Below, piece after piece: positions 9,063 through 16,420 of a stretch of 61,016 nt of DNA. Source of the stretch: Aquiflexum sp. TKW24L (GTDB lineage Bacteria; Bacteroidota; Bacteroidia; Cytophagales; Cyclobacteriaceae). The translations under genes and the position numbers were made by a program. Location: assembly GCF_023502205.1 (NCBI RefSeq), contig NZ_JAMFLG010000028.1:1-61016 (forward strand), written 5' to 3'. Within the stretch, counting starts at the first letter, position 1. Each line of letters starts with the position of its first letter. Below the pieces are notes generated by a model, which made no database searches, was not told the origin of the DNA, and saw only the letters and a program-made list of their open reading frames with translations.

Positions 9063-9689
9063 TCATTTTGGATTAAGTTGTTCCTCTTTCCAATTGTTGT
9101 AAAAAATCGCAACCTCTTCCGGTGTTGTAATTTTTTTTCCATCGATGAGCTCCATTAACGGAGGAGAATCACTAAAGTAATCTGAAAATAAATTTCGTTT
9201 CAATCCAAATAAACCTTGAGTTGCCCGCACCATTACGAGTTCATCCTTCTTCAAGAAAAAAGGTACTGAACGAATCCATAAATCATCGTCAACAAAGTAC
9301 TCCAGATAAATGCTCAAATGCCCTTCTTCCTGCAATTCAAAAATTTTGTACTCATTCCCAGCATGAATCGTATACATTTCTTTAAATAAAGCATTATTCC
9401 GTTGCACCCGCCAACTTACGAATTGACGGGTCCCCATTGAATACCCTAAAATTTTACTTGGGGGATATTTTTTAGTGAGAGCTTTACCGGTTGGTTTTAT
9501 CCTCACACGGTCCAATAATTTATCCCTAAATCCATGTTTAATGTTTGCCACCTCACCGTGAAGGATTGTTCCATTTTTCAACGTAACAGAGCCTTGCTTA
9601 AAATCGAATTGGTGCTTAATTGTCTGTCCGCTTACTTGATTGAAAAGTAATATCAAACCGAAAAGCAAAAAAGTTATTTTTCTGTTCAT
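9063..9689 (-). CDS. Exported protein of unknown function (third, terminal cassette-like gene)
   Basis: A 208-residue protein with a clear signal peptide (MNRKITFLLFGLILLFNQVSGQ), so probably periplasmic or surface exposed. I do not recognise a family. The mature part begins with a short KNGTILHGEV beta-type segment and is otherwise mixed. It is the gene furthest from the recombinase in a same-strand array. Its start codon is only 27 bases from the core site at 9708-9716, a spacing like the other two array genes. No clear palindromic site follows it. Confidence 0.75.
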   Translation of the reverse strand: MNRKITFLLFGLILLFNQVSGQTIKHQFDFKQGSVTLKNGTILHGEVANIKHGFRDKLLDRVRIKPTGKALTKKYPPSKILGYSMGTRQFVSWRVQRNNALFKEMYTIHAGNEYKIFELQEEGHLSIYLEYFVDDDLWIRSVPFFLKKDELVMVRATQGLFGLKRNLFSDYFSDSPPLMELIDGKKITTPEEVAIFYNNWKEEQLNPK

Positions 9690-9707
9690 TGTCGTAACTT
9701 TAGCATT

Positions 9708-9850
9708 AGTGGAAACGGTCCTGGTATAGCCACAGTAGCGGAAATGCGGGCTTCGTCACTTTCCGCCGAGACAAAAACCCAAGCGGAGCAGCGAACCTAA
9801 AACTACCACCAAGCCCCGCTATTGTGGCTATACCATGTTGTGCGGTCGGC
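9708..9850 (-). other. attC-like palindromic recombination site between second and third cassette genes
   Basis: On the plus strand this runs from AGTGGAAAC (9708-9716) to GTTGTGCGGTCGGC (9837-9850). The inner arms pair over 20 bases with one G-T wobble: TGGTATAGCCACAGTAGCGG at 9722-9741 with 9816-9835. A second GCGGGCTT/AAGCCCCGC pairing lies inside, and the centre is a large unpaired loop. The AAC/GTT ends and the long imperfect stem are the layout of an integron attC site. The bases correspond to no gene. Confidence 0.7.
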
Positions 9851-9857
9851 TTTTTAT

Positions 9858-10340
9858 CTATCTTGATTTTCGTTGTTCGTATTCACTTAAAAGTCTATTT
9901 AATTTTTCAATTTTTTCGCTGTCATTTGGCTCACTTTGGCAAAGTTGGCCAACCATTTTATTAATGTCATAAAATTGATTGTCCGTTGTGATTTTGCCTT
10001 TTTCAATTACTTTGTCAACTCGATGGAAAAAGGATTTAAAAATATCAATGTCGTAGTTGGTTTTCTCTTGCAGATACTTGTTGAATTTTAAATCTCCTGT
10101 TTCCACTTGCATTTCTGTCAAGTCACGAAACCACTGTTTTAGTCTGGTTAATCTACCTTTTTGAAAATGTTCTTCGGTCTGTGATTTAATTCCTTTGAAA
10201 TGTTCTGCGGAATCAAAGTCTTCCGTTTTGATTTGCATTATCTGGTTGTCAAGATAGTAGTCAATTGTCGTCAATACCAAGTCCCTATACTTTTCAAGTT
10301 CGGCTTGTTTTTCGTCTTTATTGAGTTTGTTATCTGTCAT
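9858..10340 (-). CDS. Unknown protein, second cassette-like gene
   Basis: A 160-residue soluble, mostly helical, charged protein with no signal peptide. I recognise no family. The ATG at 10340 gives MTDNKLNKDEK; a longer frame to 10394 would run through the palindromic site and is rejected. The gene fills its interval tightly: 27 bases from the upstream core site and 8 bases from the downstream one. Both flanking sites carry GTTGTGCGG in inverted orientation, as expected for a single mobile cassette. Confidence 0.75.
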   Translation of the reverse strand: MTDNKLNKDEKQAELEKYRDLVLTTIDYYLDNQIMQIKTEDFDSAEHFKGIKSQTEEHFQKGRLTRLKQWFRDLTEMQVETGDLKFNKYLQEKTNYDIDIFKSFFHRVDKVIEKGKITTDNQFYDINKMVGQLCQSEPNDSEKIEKLNRLLSEYEQRKSR

Positions 10341-10354
10341 GTGTCGTCTTTTAA

Positions 10355-10493
10355 GCTGCCGCACAACGTGATTCAGCTTGGAGACGGCGGGCATTCGGAG
10401 CCGAATCCTCCAAGCTTAATCCAAACTTCTTAAAGGTACTGATTTTCATAGTTACTCGGTGCCGCCCGCTGTATCCAAGGTGATGTTACAGCC
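10355..10493 (-). other. attC-like palindromic recombination site between first and second cassette genes
   Basis: Plus-strand ends are GCTGCCGCACAAC (10355-10367) and GTTACAGCC (10485-10493). The inner arms CTTGGA...CGGGC (10377-10393) and the matching CCCGC...TCCAAG (10464-10479) pair with unpaired bases on one side, as in attC sites. The loop carries a separate hairpin: AGCTTGGAG at 10375-10383 pairs alternatively with CTCCAAGCT at 10408-10416, around the palindrome ATTCGGAGCCGAAT. It separates two unrelated small genes. Confidence 0.7.
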
Positions 10494-10502
10494 AGTAGTT
10501 CC

Positions 10503-11108
10503 TTATTTCCAATAATGGCTCCATCTAATTCGAAAGGTTTGGTCTCCAAAGAAAAGTTTTAGTTTTGATTTGGTTTTTTCATCCTCCCAAATTGCTTCTC
10601 TTGAATAAACTTCTACTCCATTTTCATTTATAATTTTTTGTAATTCCTTATCCTCGATCATAGGTAAGGACAGCAATTCAATTAAATCTTCTTTTATTTT
10701 TTGATAAGCTGAATCATACTGTGTTAATTTATCACTTTCCAATTTCCATAAGTTTTGTTTTTCTTGGTAACTGCTAAACCTTTCATGCTCCCAACTATAG
10801 CTTACATATTGTAGGATTGAATCTTCACTTGTGAAAAAATATTCCGCATATAATGGGATAAATTTTCCCTCCCTTTTTACAATCAATGGGAGATCTAAAT
10901 CAAGTTCATCAGCTTTGGGAAATACGCTTGAAGACAGAAAAACCTTTTGTTCTATAATTTCAATGTTATTGTTTAATGTTTTTTCAAACTTTACAACTTC
11001 ATCTATTTTAGATTGATTGATCCAAAAATTATTTCGATTTGGTTTAAAATCACAACCTAGGATCGTAATAAAGATTATGATTATAAGTAATTTTTCTGGT
11101 GTCTGCAT
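10503..11108 (-). CDS. Putative lipoprotein of unknown function, first cassette-like gene
   Basis: A 201-residue protein with a lipoprotein signal (LLIIIIFITILGC, Cys at about residue 19), so probably anchored in an envelope membrane. I recognise no family. It is AT-richer than the neighbouring housekeeping genes. It sits directly after the recombinase on the same strand. The ATG is 21 bases from the core site at 11121-11129, and the stop is 10 bases from the next site. The outer boundaries of this unit match each other in inverted orientation at 13 of 14 bases. Confidence 0.75.
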   Translation of the reverse strand: MQTPEKLLIIIIFITILGCDFKPNRNNFWINQSKIDEVVKFEKTLNNNIEIIEQKVFLSSSVFPKADELDLDLPLIVKREGKFIPLYAEYFFTSEDSILQYVSYSWEHERFSSYQEKQNLWKLESDKLTQYDSAYQKIKEDLIELLSLPMIEDKELQKIINENGVEVYSREAIWEDEKTKSKLKLFFGDQTFRIRWSHYWK

Positions 11109-11115
11109 TTTTTTC

Positions 11116-11224
11116 CTATTGGCTGTAACGTTTTGCTTTATTCAATTATAGGGGAAAGCATTCCAATTCAGCATGCTTTCCACAATATTGTGGAAAGAAA
11201 TCCTATAAAACTAAAGGATTTTGA
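11116..11224 (-). other. attI-like site and hairpin region next to the recombinase
   Basis: The spacer between the recombinase stop and the first cassette gene. It carries the core CTATTGGCTGTAAC (11116-11129, plus strand), the inverse of the boundary at 10485-10498. Beyond it lies a nested structure: TTATAGG (11146-11152) pairs with CCTATAA (11202-11208), GGAAAGCAT (11153-11161) with ATGCTTTCC (11173-11181), and a perfect 22-bp palindrome spans 11176-11197. The position is that of an attI site; the hairpins may also end the recombinase transcript. Confidence 0.6.
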
Positions 11225-12595
11225 TTATAAATCTAAACCATCCAACGGACTTTTTATCTGGTCAAAACCCTTTGTGGTGATATGGGTATATATTTGAGTT
11301 GTTTTTGGGCTTTCGTGTCCCAATAGACTTTGTATATATCTTAAGTCAGTTCCTCTTTCCAACAAATGGGTTGCAAAGGAATGTCTTAAAGTATGTACGG
11401 TTACATTTTTTGCTATTCCCGCATCTTTTACCGCCTTACTTAAAATCGCCGAAATACTGGTTGTTGAATATCTCACAGGTATTTCTTTGGTACTTCCCTG
11501 TCCCTCAAATAAATATTCAAATGGCCTATTCTCTTTTATGTACCTCCTTAATATTTCCAAGGTCCTTTGTGACAGAATTGTATACCTGTCTTTCTTCCCC
11601 TTTGCCTGTTCTACCCGTATCTGCATACGATTGGAATCTATATCTTTGATTTTTAGATTTACAAGTTCACCTATTCTTAGGCCTGCAGAATAAATAGTCA
11701 TCAGAATGGCTACGTGTTTAAGATTTTTTGTTACTCTCAAAATTTTTATTACTTCTTCTTCACTCAATACCGTGGGCAATGTTTTTTCTCTGATAGGCCG
11801 ATCTACATGGTAGTACTTGCGCTCTCCACCTCTTACTTTTTCAAAGTAAAACTTGATGGCATTGATAGCCTGATTCTGATGAGAACTCGAGACTTTTCTA
11901 TCCATCACTAAATATCTTGAAAATTCCATAACCTCTTTTTCCCCCAAGTCTTCCATTGTTGATTTTGAAAAATAATTAATAAACTCTTCAAACAAGGGTA
12001 CATAAGCTTTAATCGTCCCTTCACTATACCTCCTTTCCTCCAGTTTATGCACGTACTCCTCAGGGCATTTTCTGTAATTGGGGATGTCATAGGCAGAAAT
12101 TTTGGCCACCACCTCAGTCTTTTTTTCTTCCTCTTCAAAAACCATAACCAAACCAAGTTCCCCGATCTTTCTTTTCACCTCTTCCAAAAACTGCTCTGAA
12201 TAGGGAATTGTCCACCACTTGTTTTTTAGATCCCATTGGTAGTAGGGGATAGATTTTATCGTTTTGGTCAGCGTAGCATTGTATCCAAAAATCAGTTTAA
12301 GCCGTCCAGATCGGGTTTTGATAACCAATACCTGGTTTTTGTCAATCTTCCTTGATTGCTCGGAGGAATCAGAAGTGATAGACTCATGTCGGATGACAGG
12401 TCCAAGCCTTTCCCCAAAATGCTGTTGAATCCGCTCGAGGTTGCCGGGATAATGCGGGATCTCCCAAAAATATCCCTCCCGATTCCACTTGGAGTACCTG
12501 AGGGTCAGGATAAACTTTACATCAGCATCATTTTTGGGCATCTTCAGGATGATCTTTTTTCCGATTATTTCTGCTTGGATAGGTTTTGGTTCCAT
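11225..12595 (-). CDS. Tyrosine recombinase with two HARP-like N-terminal repeats, integron-integrase-like
   Basis: A 456-residue recombinase. Residues 24-66 and 97-148 are two related repeats with a W[ND]..(F/W)W.IP core. They resemble the HARP domains of SMARCAL1, which bind and anneal single-/double-strand DNA junctions. Residues 175-255 are the SAM-like core-binding domain, and 275-440 the catalytic domain with R307, K332/K334, H401-x-x-R404, H427 and nucleophile Y436. The end KSPLDGLDL matches the SPLD tail typical of IntI, but the IntI-specific insert before the HTLRH motif is missing (RPFEYLFEGQ stands there), so it is not a canonical IntI. It is transcribed towards the cassette-like genes, an inverted arrangement compared with class 1 integrons. 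A stand-alone XerC/D-like role is the alternative. Confidence 0.88.
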   Translation of the reverse strand: MEPKPIQAEIIGKKIILKMPKNDADVKFILTLRYSKWNREGYFWEIPHYPGNLERIQQHFGERLGPVIRHESITSDSSEQSRKIDKNQVLVIKTRSGRLKLIFGYNATLTKTIKSIPYYQWDLKNKWWTIPYSEQFLEEVKRKIGELGLVMVFEEEEKKTEVVAKISAYDIPNYRKCPEEYVHKLEERRYSEGTIKAYVPLFEEFINYFSKSTMEDLGEKEVMEFSRYLVMDRKVSSSHQNQAINAIKFYFEKVRGGERKYYHVDRPIREKTLPTVLSEEEVIKILRVTKNLKHVAILMTIYSAGLRIGELVNLKIKDIDSNRMQIRVEQAKGKKDRYTILSQRTLEILRRYIKENRPFEYLFEGQGSTKEIPVRYSTTSISAILSKAVKDAGIAKNVTVHTLRHSFATHLLERGTDLRYIQSLLGHESPKTTQIYTHITTKGFDQIKSPLDGLDL

Positions 12596-12623
12596 GAGAC
12601 TAAAAGTTACAGGTTAGTTTCGG

Positions 12624-12712
12624 TCCGGCTTCCGGAGAAGCAGGATAGCTACTGATCCGGCTTCCGGAGAAGCAGGACAGCTACTGATCCAGCTTTAGAA
12701 GAAGCAGGATTA
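12624..12712. repeat. Tandem 32-bp repeat, three copies
   Basis: Units start at 12624, 12656 and 12688. The first two differ by a single base (TCCGGCTTCCGGAGAAGCAG followed by GATAGCTACTGA or GACAGCTACTGA); the third is diverged and shorter. Each unit contains the palindrome CTTCCGGAAG-like core. It lies just upstream of the recombinase gene. Confidence 0.85.
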
Positions 12713-12864
12713 CAGCCATAATTTAGCCTGTTGGGCCATTGATAAAAAGTTTAAGCCCAAACTTAAACGTTTAACTTTTTATCCTGAAATCACATGATGT
12801 CACTGCTACGTTCCCTTACACTTCCTCTATACCCTAGTATACCTTCAGCCTACCTTCCCCTACC

Positions 12865-12930
12865 GATACTCCGTGTCCCAGCTAGGGATACTCCGTGTCC
12901 CAGTTAGGGATACTCCGTGTCTGGGTTACC
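12865..12930. repeat. Tandem 22-bp repeat, three copies
   Basis: Units at 12865-12886, 12887-12908 and 12909-12930, each starting GATACTCCGTGTC. Copies 1 and 2 differ at one base; copy 3 differs near its end. There are no spacers, so this is not a CRISPR array. Confidence 0.9.
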
Positions 12931-13167
12931 GTTTAGCTACCCCGGAGCGGATCCTGATAGGTATTTTCGCTATTGAAGATGCATAGTGGTCCCTGATTAA
13001 GAATGACGACAACCTACATTCAGAATCATGAATTCAGTATTCTGAATTAAAACCCATTTTAAGAGAATTAATCGGATTGGTCGTAGCCTTCTTAACCGAA
13101 TGAAAAGCTAAAGTAAAGATGCTTCATACCCATCGTTTTGAAATAGTCGTCTCCCAAAGTGATTAAA

Positions 13168-13386
13168 CTACATCAACCCCTTTTTGTATTTGACAATTTC
13201 CCAAAAACCCAACAACTGTTCCTTTTGGTCAAACTCAAAAATCAGGGAAATCAATTTCCCAACCGGTTTGGCATGTCTAAAATTCTCCTTGTATGCATTG
13301 CTTACAGGAAGATCAAAAATTCCGATGCGGGATTTTTCGGTGAAATAAAAACTGGTTTTAGGAGTTTTCCCCCGGCAGAAAGCCAA
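13168..13386 (-). pseudogene. Possible C-terminal remnant of an unknown gene
   Basis: An open leftward frame of 72 codons with protein-like composition (SRIGIFDLPVSNAYKEN, then EFDQKEQLLGFWEIVKYKKG). It has no ATG, only a TTG, and an in-frame stop lies four codons upstream. It looks like the tail of a broken gene rather than a complete one. I cannot name a family. The opposite-strand frame at 13159-13416 is less protein-like. Confidence 0.3.
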
Positions 13387-13417
13387 AAAATCAATTCAAA
13401 GAAATGGCAAATTTAAG

Positions 13418-13717
13418 CTATTCACTTTTCGGGAATTTTTTCTCTTTTTCATCAAAATAGATCCCATCTGTTTCCATATCGGAGATGGTGCGCTTTATGG
13501 TGCTTTTGAATTTTTCTTTGGTTTTTTCAGGAATTTCATCATCCTCAAAAAAGGAACTAAGCACGTTGAATAAAGCTGCTCTGGTAAAACCGGATGCCTT
13601 TTCAAATTCATAGGGTTTCTGCTCCATTTGGGTAATTTCCTTTATAGAAGTGACTATAAAAATTACAAAAGAAACAACGACCAATACTGTCAATATAATT
13701 ATGTCTAAATTTTCCAT
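13418..13717 (-). CDS. Small membrane-anchored protein of unknown function
   Basis: A 99-residue protein with one N-terminal membrane helix (DIIILTVLVVVSFVIFIVTSI) and a charged cytoplasmic or periplasmic tail rich in Glu and Lys. No family recognised. It starts one base after the stop of the small membrane gene upstream, so the pair forms a two-gene operon. Confidence 0.65.
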   Translation of the reverse strand: MENLDIIILTVLVVVSFVIFIVTSIKEITQMEQKPYEFEKASGFTRAALFNVLSSFFEDDEIPEKTKEKFKSTIKRTISDMETDGIYFDEKEKKFPKSE

Positions 13718-13718
13718 T

Positions 13719-13889
13719 TTACCTTTTCATATTAAATATTATCAAAAAGCCCAAAATGGTCGGACACCACAAACCAATAAAAATAGCCTTCATTGGTTCA
13801 TTTTGAATGAGATAATAATATTCTGATACTCCGATTAGAACTACCACCAATACCATTAATACAATTTCGGATTTTTTAAATTTCTTCAT
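13719..13889 (-). CDS. Very small two-helix membrane protein
   Basis: A 56-residue frame that starts with ATG at 13889 (MKKFKKSEIVLMVLVVVLIG) and has two hydrophobic segments, about residues 9-27 and 33-53. The stop is separated by one base from the ATG of the next gene (13717), which supports real, coupled translation. Unknown function. Confidence 0.6.
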   Translation of the reverse strand: MKKFKKSEIVLMVLVVVLIGVSEYYYLIQNEPMKAIFIGLWCPTILGFLIIFNMKR

Positions 13890-14219
13890 CTATTTTAAAA
13901 TTATTTTTTAGTGTGCAGTTTGTCGAAATATAAATCGGAGATTTTACTTTTAAAAGTAACAATCTGTGATTCACAGAACAAATCAATTTTAGAATTTGCT
14001 AATTAATGTGATTCTAACTCAGCTTTAAGCAGAATGTTTTTAAGTATATGATTTTATGTTAGTTGCATTCATGGAAGCTAGGCAGCTGAGGTGAAAATCA
14101 CCAAGAATAAGGAACAAGAAAAAAACAGATACGCCACACTTCCATTTCGACAAGCAACTATTGCATTACCAACTTCAGGTCATGCAAAGGCCAATTCATA
14201 ACGCTGAATTCATCATTTT
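13890..14219. other. Intergenic spacer, nothing recognised
   Basis: About 330 AT-rich bases between the small membrane gene pair and the end of the serine hydrolase gene. I see no conserved motif, strong hairpin or coding frame of note. Confidence 0.5.
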
Positions 14220-15746
14220 TTACCTCACCTTCTTTGGCTTCAATTCCTCAAAGAAAATGTCATCATTGGGAACTTGGAATTCCAGTCCGGTGACTTTCAT
14301 GTCGTTGTCGGTCTGGAATTTGACCGTTCCCAAGCTGAACCAGGCATGCTTTTCGTTCCATACGATTTCCCATACATCATAATGCCAATGCCGTAACGTC
14401 GCAGAAAGGCGAGGTGAGTTTTCAAATTCAAGCAAGAGCACTCCGTCTTCAAGAGAGACAATGATATTGCCATACACTTCAGTATGGTAGATGCCGGCAT
14501 AGGCAGAAAGTGCAAGGGAGGGTTTGGTGCCCATCACCCGTTTGGCTTTCATGTCAGCGATGCGGGTATCCTTCTTATGGTTTTCATTGGTCCTGACAAG
14601 TAAGTCTGCCGACCAATCCTTCGTGCCTGTTCCCAAAAATTGGTCAAATGCATAATAGGTAGCGGCCATGATGGGGCTTTTGTGGCCGTTGGTCAGGACG
14701 GCAATGCCGAGGTTTTCTTCAGGAATCATCGTCACTGCAGTGATCATCCCGTCAAATCCACCTGTATGGCCCACCATCAGTTTTCCATGGAAATCTCCTA
14801 GGTTCCAACCTAAGCCATAGGCTGCAAAATGTCTCCCCAAGTCGTTCTTTGTAGTATGGTCCACCGGAAAATTGTTGTGCGGTGTCCAAACCATGTTGCG
14901 GGTGGATCTGATTAGCAGGGTGTCCTTGCCATGGATGCCATGATTCAGGTTGAAGATCATCCATTTGGCCACGTCATTGACCGAAGAGATGATGCCACCT
15001 GTGGCTCCGATTTCATTCCAATCTTCAAATTGAATCGGGAAGTTTATGTCATTTTCCCTTCCATGTGGCGTGGTAATGTTATTTGTACTTTCTAATTCCC
15101 GTGCGGAAGTCAGTGTCCTGTTCATTTCCAAGGGAATCAGGATTCTTTCTTTGACATTTTCGCCCCAAGTTTTGCCTGTGATTTTTTTGATAAGCTCGCC
15201 GGCGGTGATATACATCAGGTTGGAGTAGCCATATCCGGCACGGAAATCATAGGCCTGTGGAAGTTTTCCTGCGAGTTTGATCATGTTTTCTGCACTCATC
15301 TCAGATTTATACCAGATCACATCTCCGCTGAAGGTACCCAAACCTACCCTATGGCTGAGGATATCGCGCACGGTAACCTGACTGCTGATCCAGGGGTCAT
15401 TGTAGAGTGAAAAATAGGGGAGGTGGTCTTTGACCCTGTCGTTCCAATTCAGTTTTCCTTCCTGCACGAGCATCCCGATGATCGCAGAGGTGAAAGCTTT
15501 GGAATTGGAAGCAATTGCATAAAGGGTGTTTTCATCCGGTTTGCCAGGTTTGCCGGTTTCGATAAGGCCATAGTTTCCGGTAAAGACCAACTTGCCGTCC
15601 TTGACGATGCCGATGCTAGCTCCCGGTACATCCCAATCCTGTACCATTTTGGCAAAGTAGGCATCGAGTTTTTTGAGGTCTTGGGAATATAATTGGTGTA
15701 CAGAAAAGGAAAAAATGATCAAAAGTAGGGAGAACTTGTTTTTCAT
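14220..15746 (-). CDS. Exported serine hydrolase, beta-lactamase class C/PBP fold
   Basis: A 508-residue exported protein. It has a signal peptide at 1-22 and a class C type catalytic domain with the nucleophile motif S80-N-S-K83, the second motif Y174-S-N176, and GHTGG as the third. A DUF3471-like C-terminal domain follows from about residue 400. Such proteins include D-aminopeptidases, esterases and penicillin-binding-like peptidases; class C beta-lactamase activity is not implied. It is monocistronic. The BlaI/BlaR1 pair is 9 kb away, with no evidence linking the two. Confidence 0.9.
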   Translation of the reverse strand: MKNKFSLLLIIFSFSVHQLYSQDLKKLDAYFAKMVQDWDVPGASIGIVKDGKLVFTGNYGLIETGKPGKPDENTLYAIASNSKAFTSAIIGMLVQEGKLNWNDRVKDHLPYFSLYNDPWISSQVTVRDILSHRVGLGTFSGDVIWYKSEMSAENMIKLAGKLPQAYDFRAGYGYSNLMYITAGELIKKITGKTWGENVKERILIPLEMNRTLTSARELESTNNITTPHGRENDINFPIQFEDWNEIGATGGIISSVNDVAKWMIFNLNHGIHGKDTLLIRSTRNMVWTPHNNFPVDHTTKNDLGRHFAAYGLGWNLGDFHGKLMVGHTGGFDGMITAVTMIPEENLGIAVLTNGHKSPIMAATYYAFDQFLGTGTKDWSADLLVRTNENHKKDTRIADMKAKRVMGTKPSLALSAYAGIYHTEVYGNIIVSLEDGVLLLEFENSPRLSATLRHWHYDVWEIVWNEKHAWFSLGTVKFQTDNDMKVTGLEFQVPNDDIFFEELKPKKVR

Positions 15747-15892
15747 ATCCGGCTTGATTTAGAAGTATTGAAGATACACCTGAAATGGATCACTTCAAAA
15801 AACCGGATTTCTTTAATATGCATAAGAGATCATTTTCAGTACGGTGGTCTTCGACACTTAAATTTTCTCTTCGATTTTCACATTGGATAGCA

Positions 15893-16420
15893 TCACAACT
15901 TTTTGAAATCCTCTGCAAAAGCATCTACCCTTTTCCAATCAGTATACTCAATGGCAGTTTTGGGAAATATTGGACCTTTGGTAATGACCATGATAAGTCG
16001 GATCAAAAGCTTGTCCGAAAATTTGTATTTGGAATAATCCAGCATCCCTGCAAATACTCCGACAAGGGAGGGTTTCCAAGTGATGCTTTCCAAAAACTTT
16101 TTGACATAAGGGTTTGTGTCTGCACCATTTTTTTCTGGCTTTCTTGCCACAAGATTGACCGATAAAAATGCTGCTTTCTTGCTGTTGAGCATTTCGGCGT
16201 TGTCATTGATTAGCTTTACAATGGCCTCATTGTGCTTCCCGTATCGGATACTGGAGGCGATGATTATTTTTTCATATTGCTCAAGGTTTCCTTTGAAAGC
16301 GTTTACAGGAAATAAATGAACTTCCTCATTGCCGGTATTGAGAATCTTGGAAAGATGGTTGCATATTTTCATTGTCTGTCCATCTACTGAGGAATAAACG
16401 ATAAGGGTGGTTTTTTTCAT
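15893..16420 (-). CDS. hemG: Menaquinone-dependent protoporphyrinogen IX dehydrogenase (flavodoxin type)
   Basis: A 175-residue flavodoxin-like protein. It has the FMN phosphate loop YSSVDGQTMKI near residues 9-19, the HemG-type IIIASSIRYGKHN segment near 52-64, and the C-terminal EYTDWKRVDAFA motif typical of HemG. The enzyme oxidises protoporphyrinogen IX to protoporphyrin IX in haem synthesis and passes electrons to menaquinone. Haem demand fits the c-type cytochrome and ccm genes in this window, though they are not adjacent as an operon. Confidence 0.88.
   Translation of the reverse strand: MKKTTLIVYSSVDGQTMKICNHLSKILNTGNEEVHLFPVNAFKGNLEQYEKIIIASSIRYGKHNEAIVKLINDNAEMLNSKKAAFLSVNLVARKPEKNGADTNPYVKKFLESITWKPSLVGVFAGMLDYSKYKFSDKLLIRLIMVITKGPIFPKTAIEYTDWKRVDAFAEDFKKL

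Larger units (their letters stand above)
12596..13167. other. Repeat-rich region upstream of the recombinase
   Basis: About 570 bases without a gene. It contains two tandem repeat arrays (listed separately), a hairpin with 11-bp perfect arms (GATAAAAAGTT at 12741-12751, AACTTTTTATC at 12773-12783), and a second inverted repeat, ATTCAGAAT (13018-13026) with ATTCTGAAT (13039-13047). No obvious promoter of the TAnnTTTG kind was found next to the recombinase start. Confidence 0.6.

Noticed and set aside
11225-12595. Prophage or ICE integrase
   Set aside because: No phage, relaxase or conjugation genes lie on either side, no tRNA target is adjacent, and the C-terminal SPLD tail plus neighbouring palindromic sites fit an integron-like element better.
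12624-12930. Possible CRISPR array
   Set aside because: The repeats are directly adjacent with no unique spacers, only three copies each, and no cas gene is present.
13159-13416. Rightward 85-codon gene
   Set aside because: The opposite strand has more protein-like sequence and this frame has no recognisable feature.
14220-15746. Beta-lactamase controlled by the BlaI/BlaR1 pair
   Set aside because: It is 9 kb away, has no BlaI-type TTCGTA-N8-TACGAA site that I can see upstream, and its DUF3471-like tail fits a peptidase/esterase.
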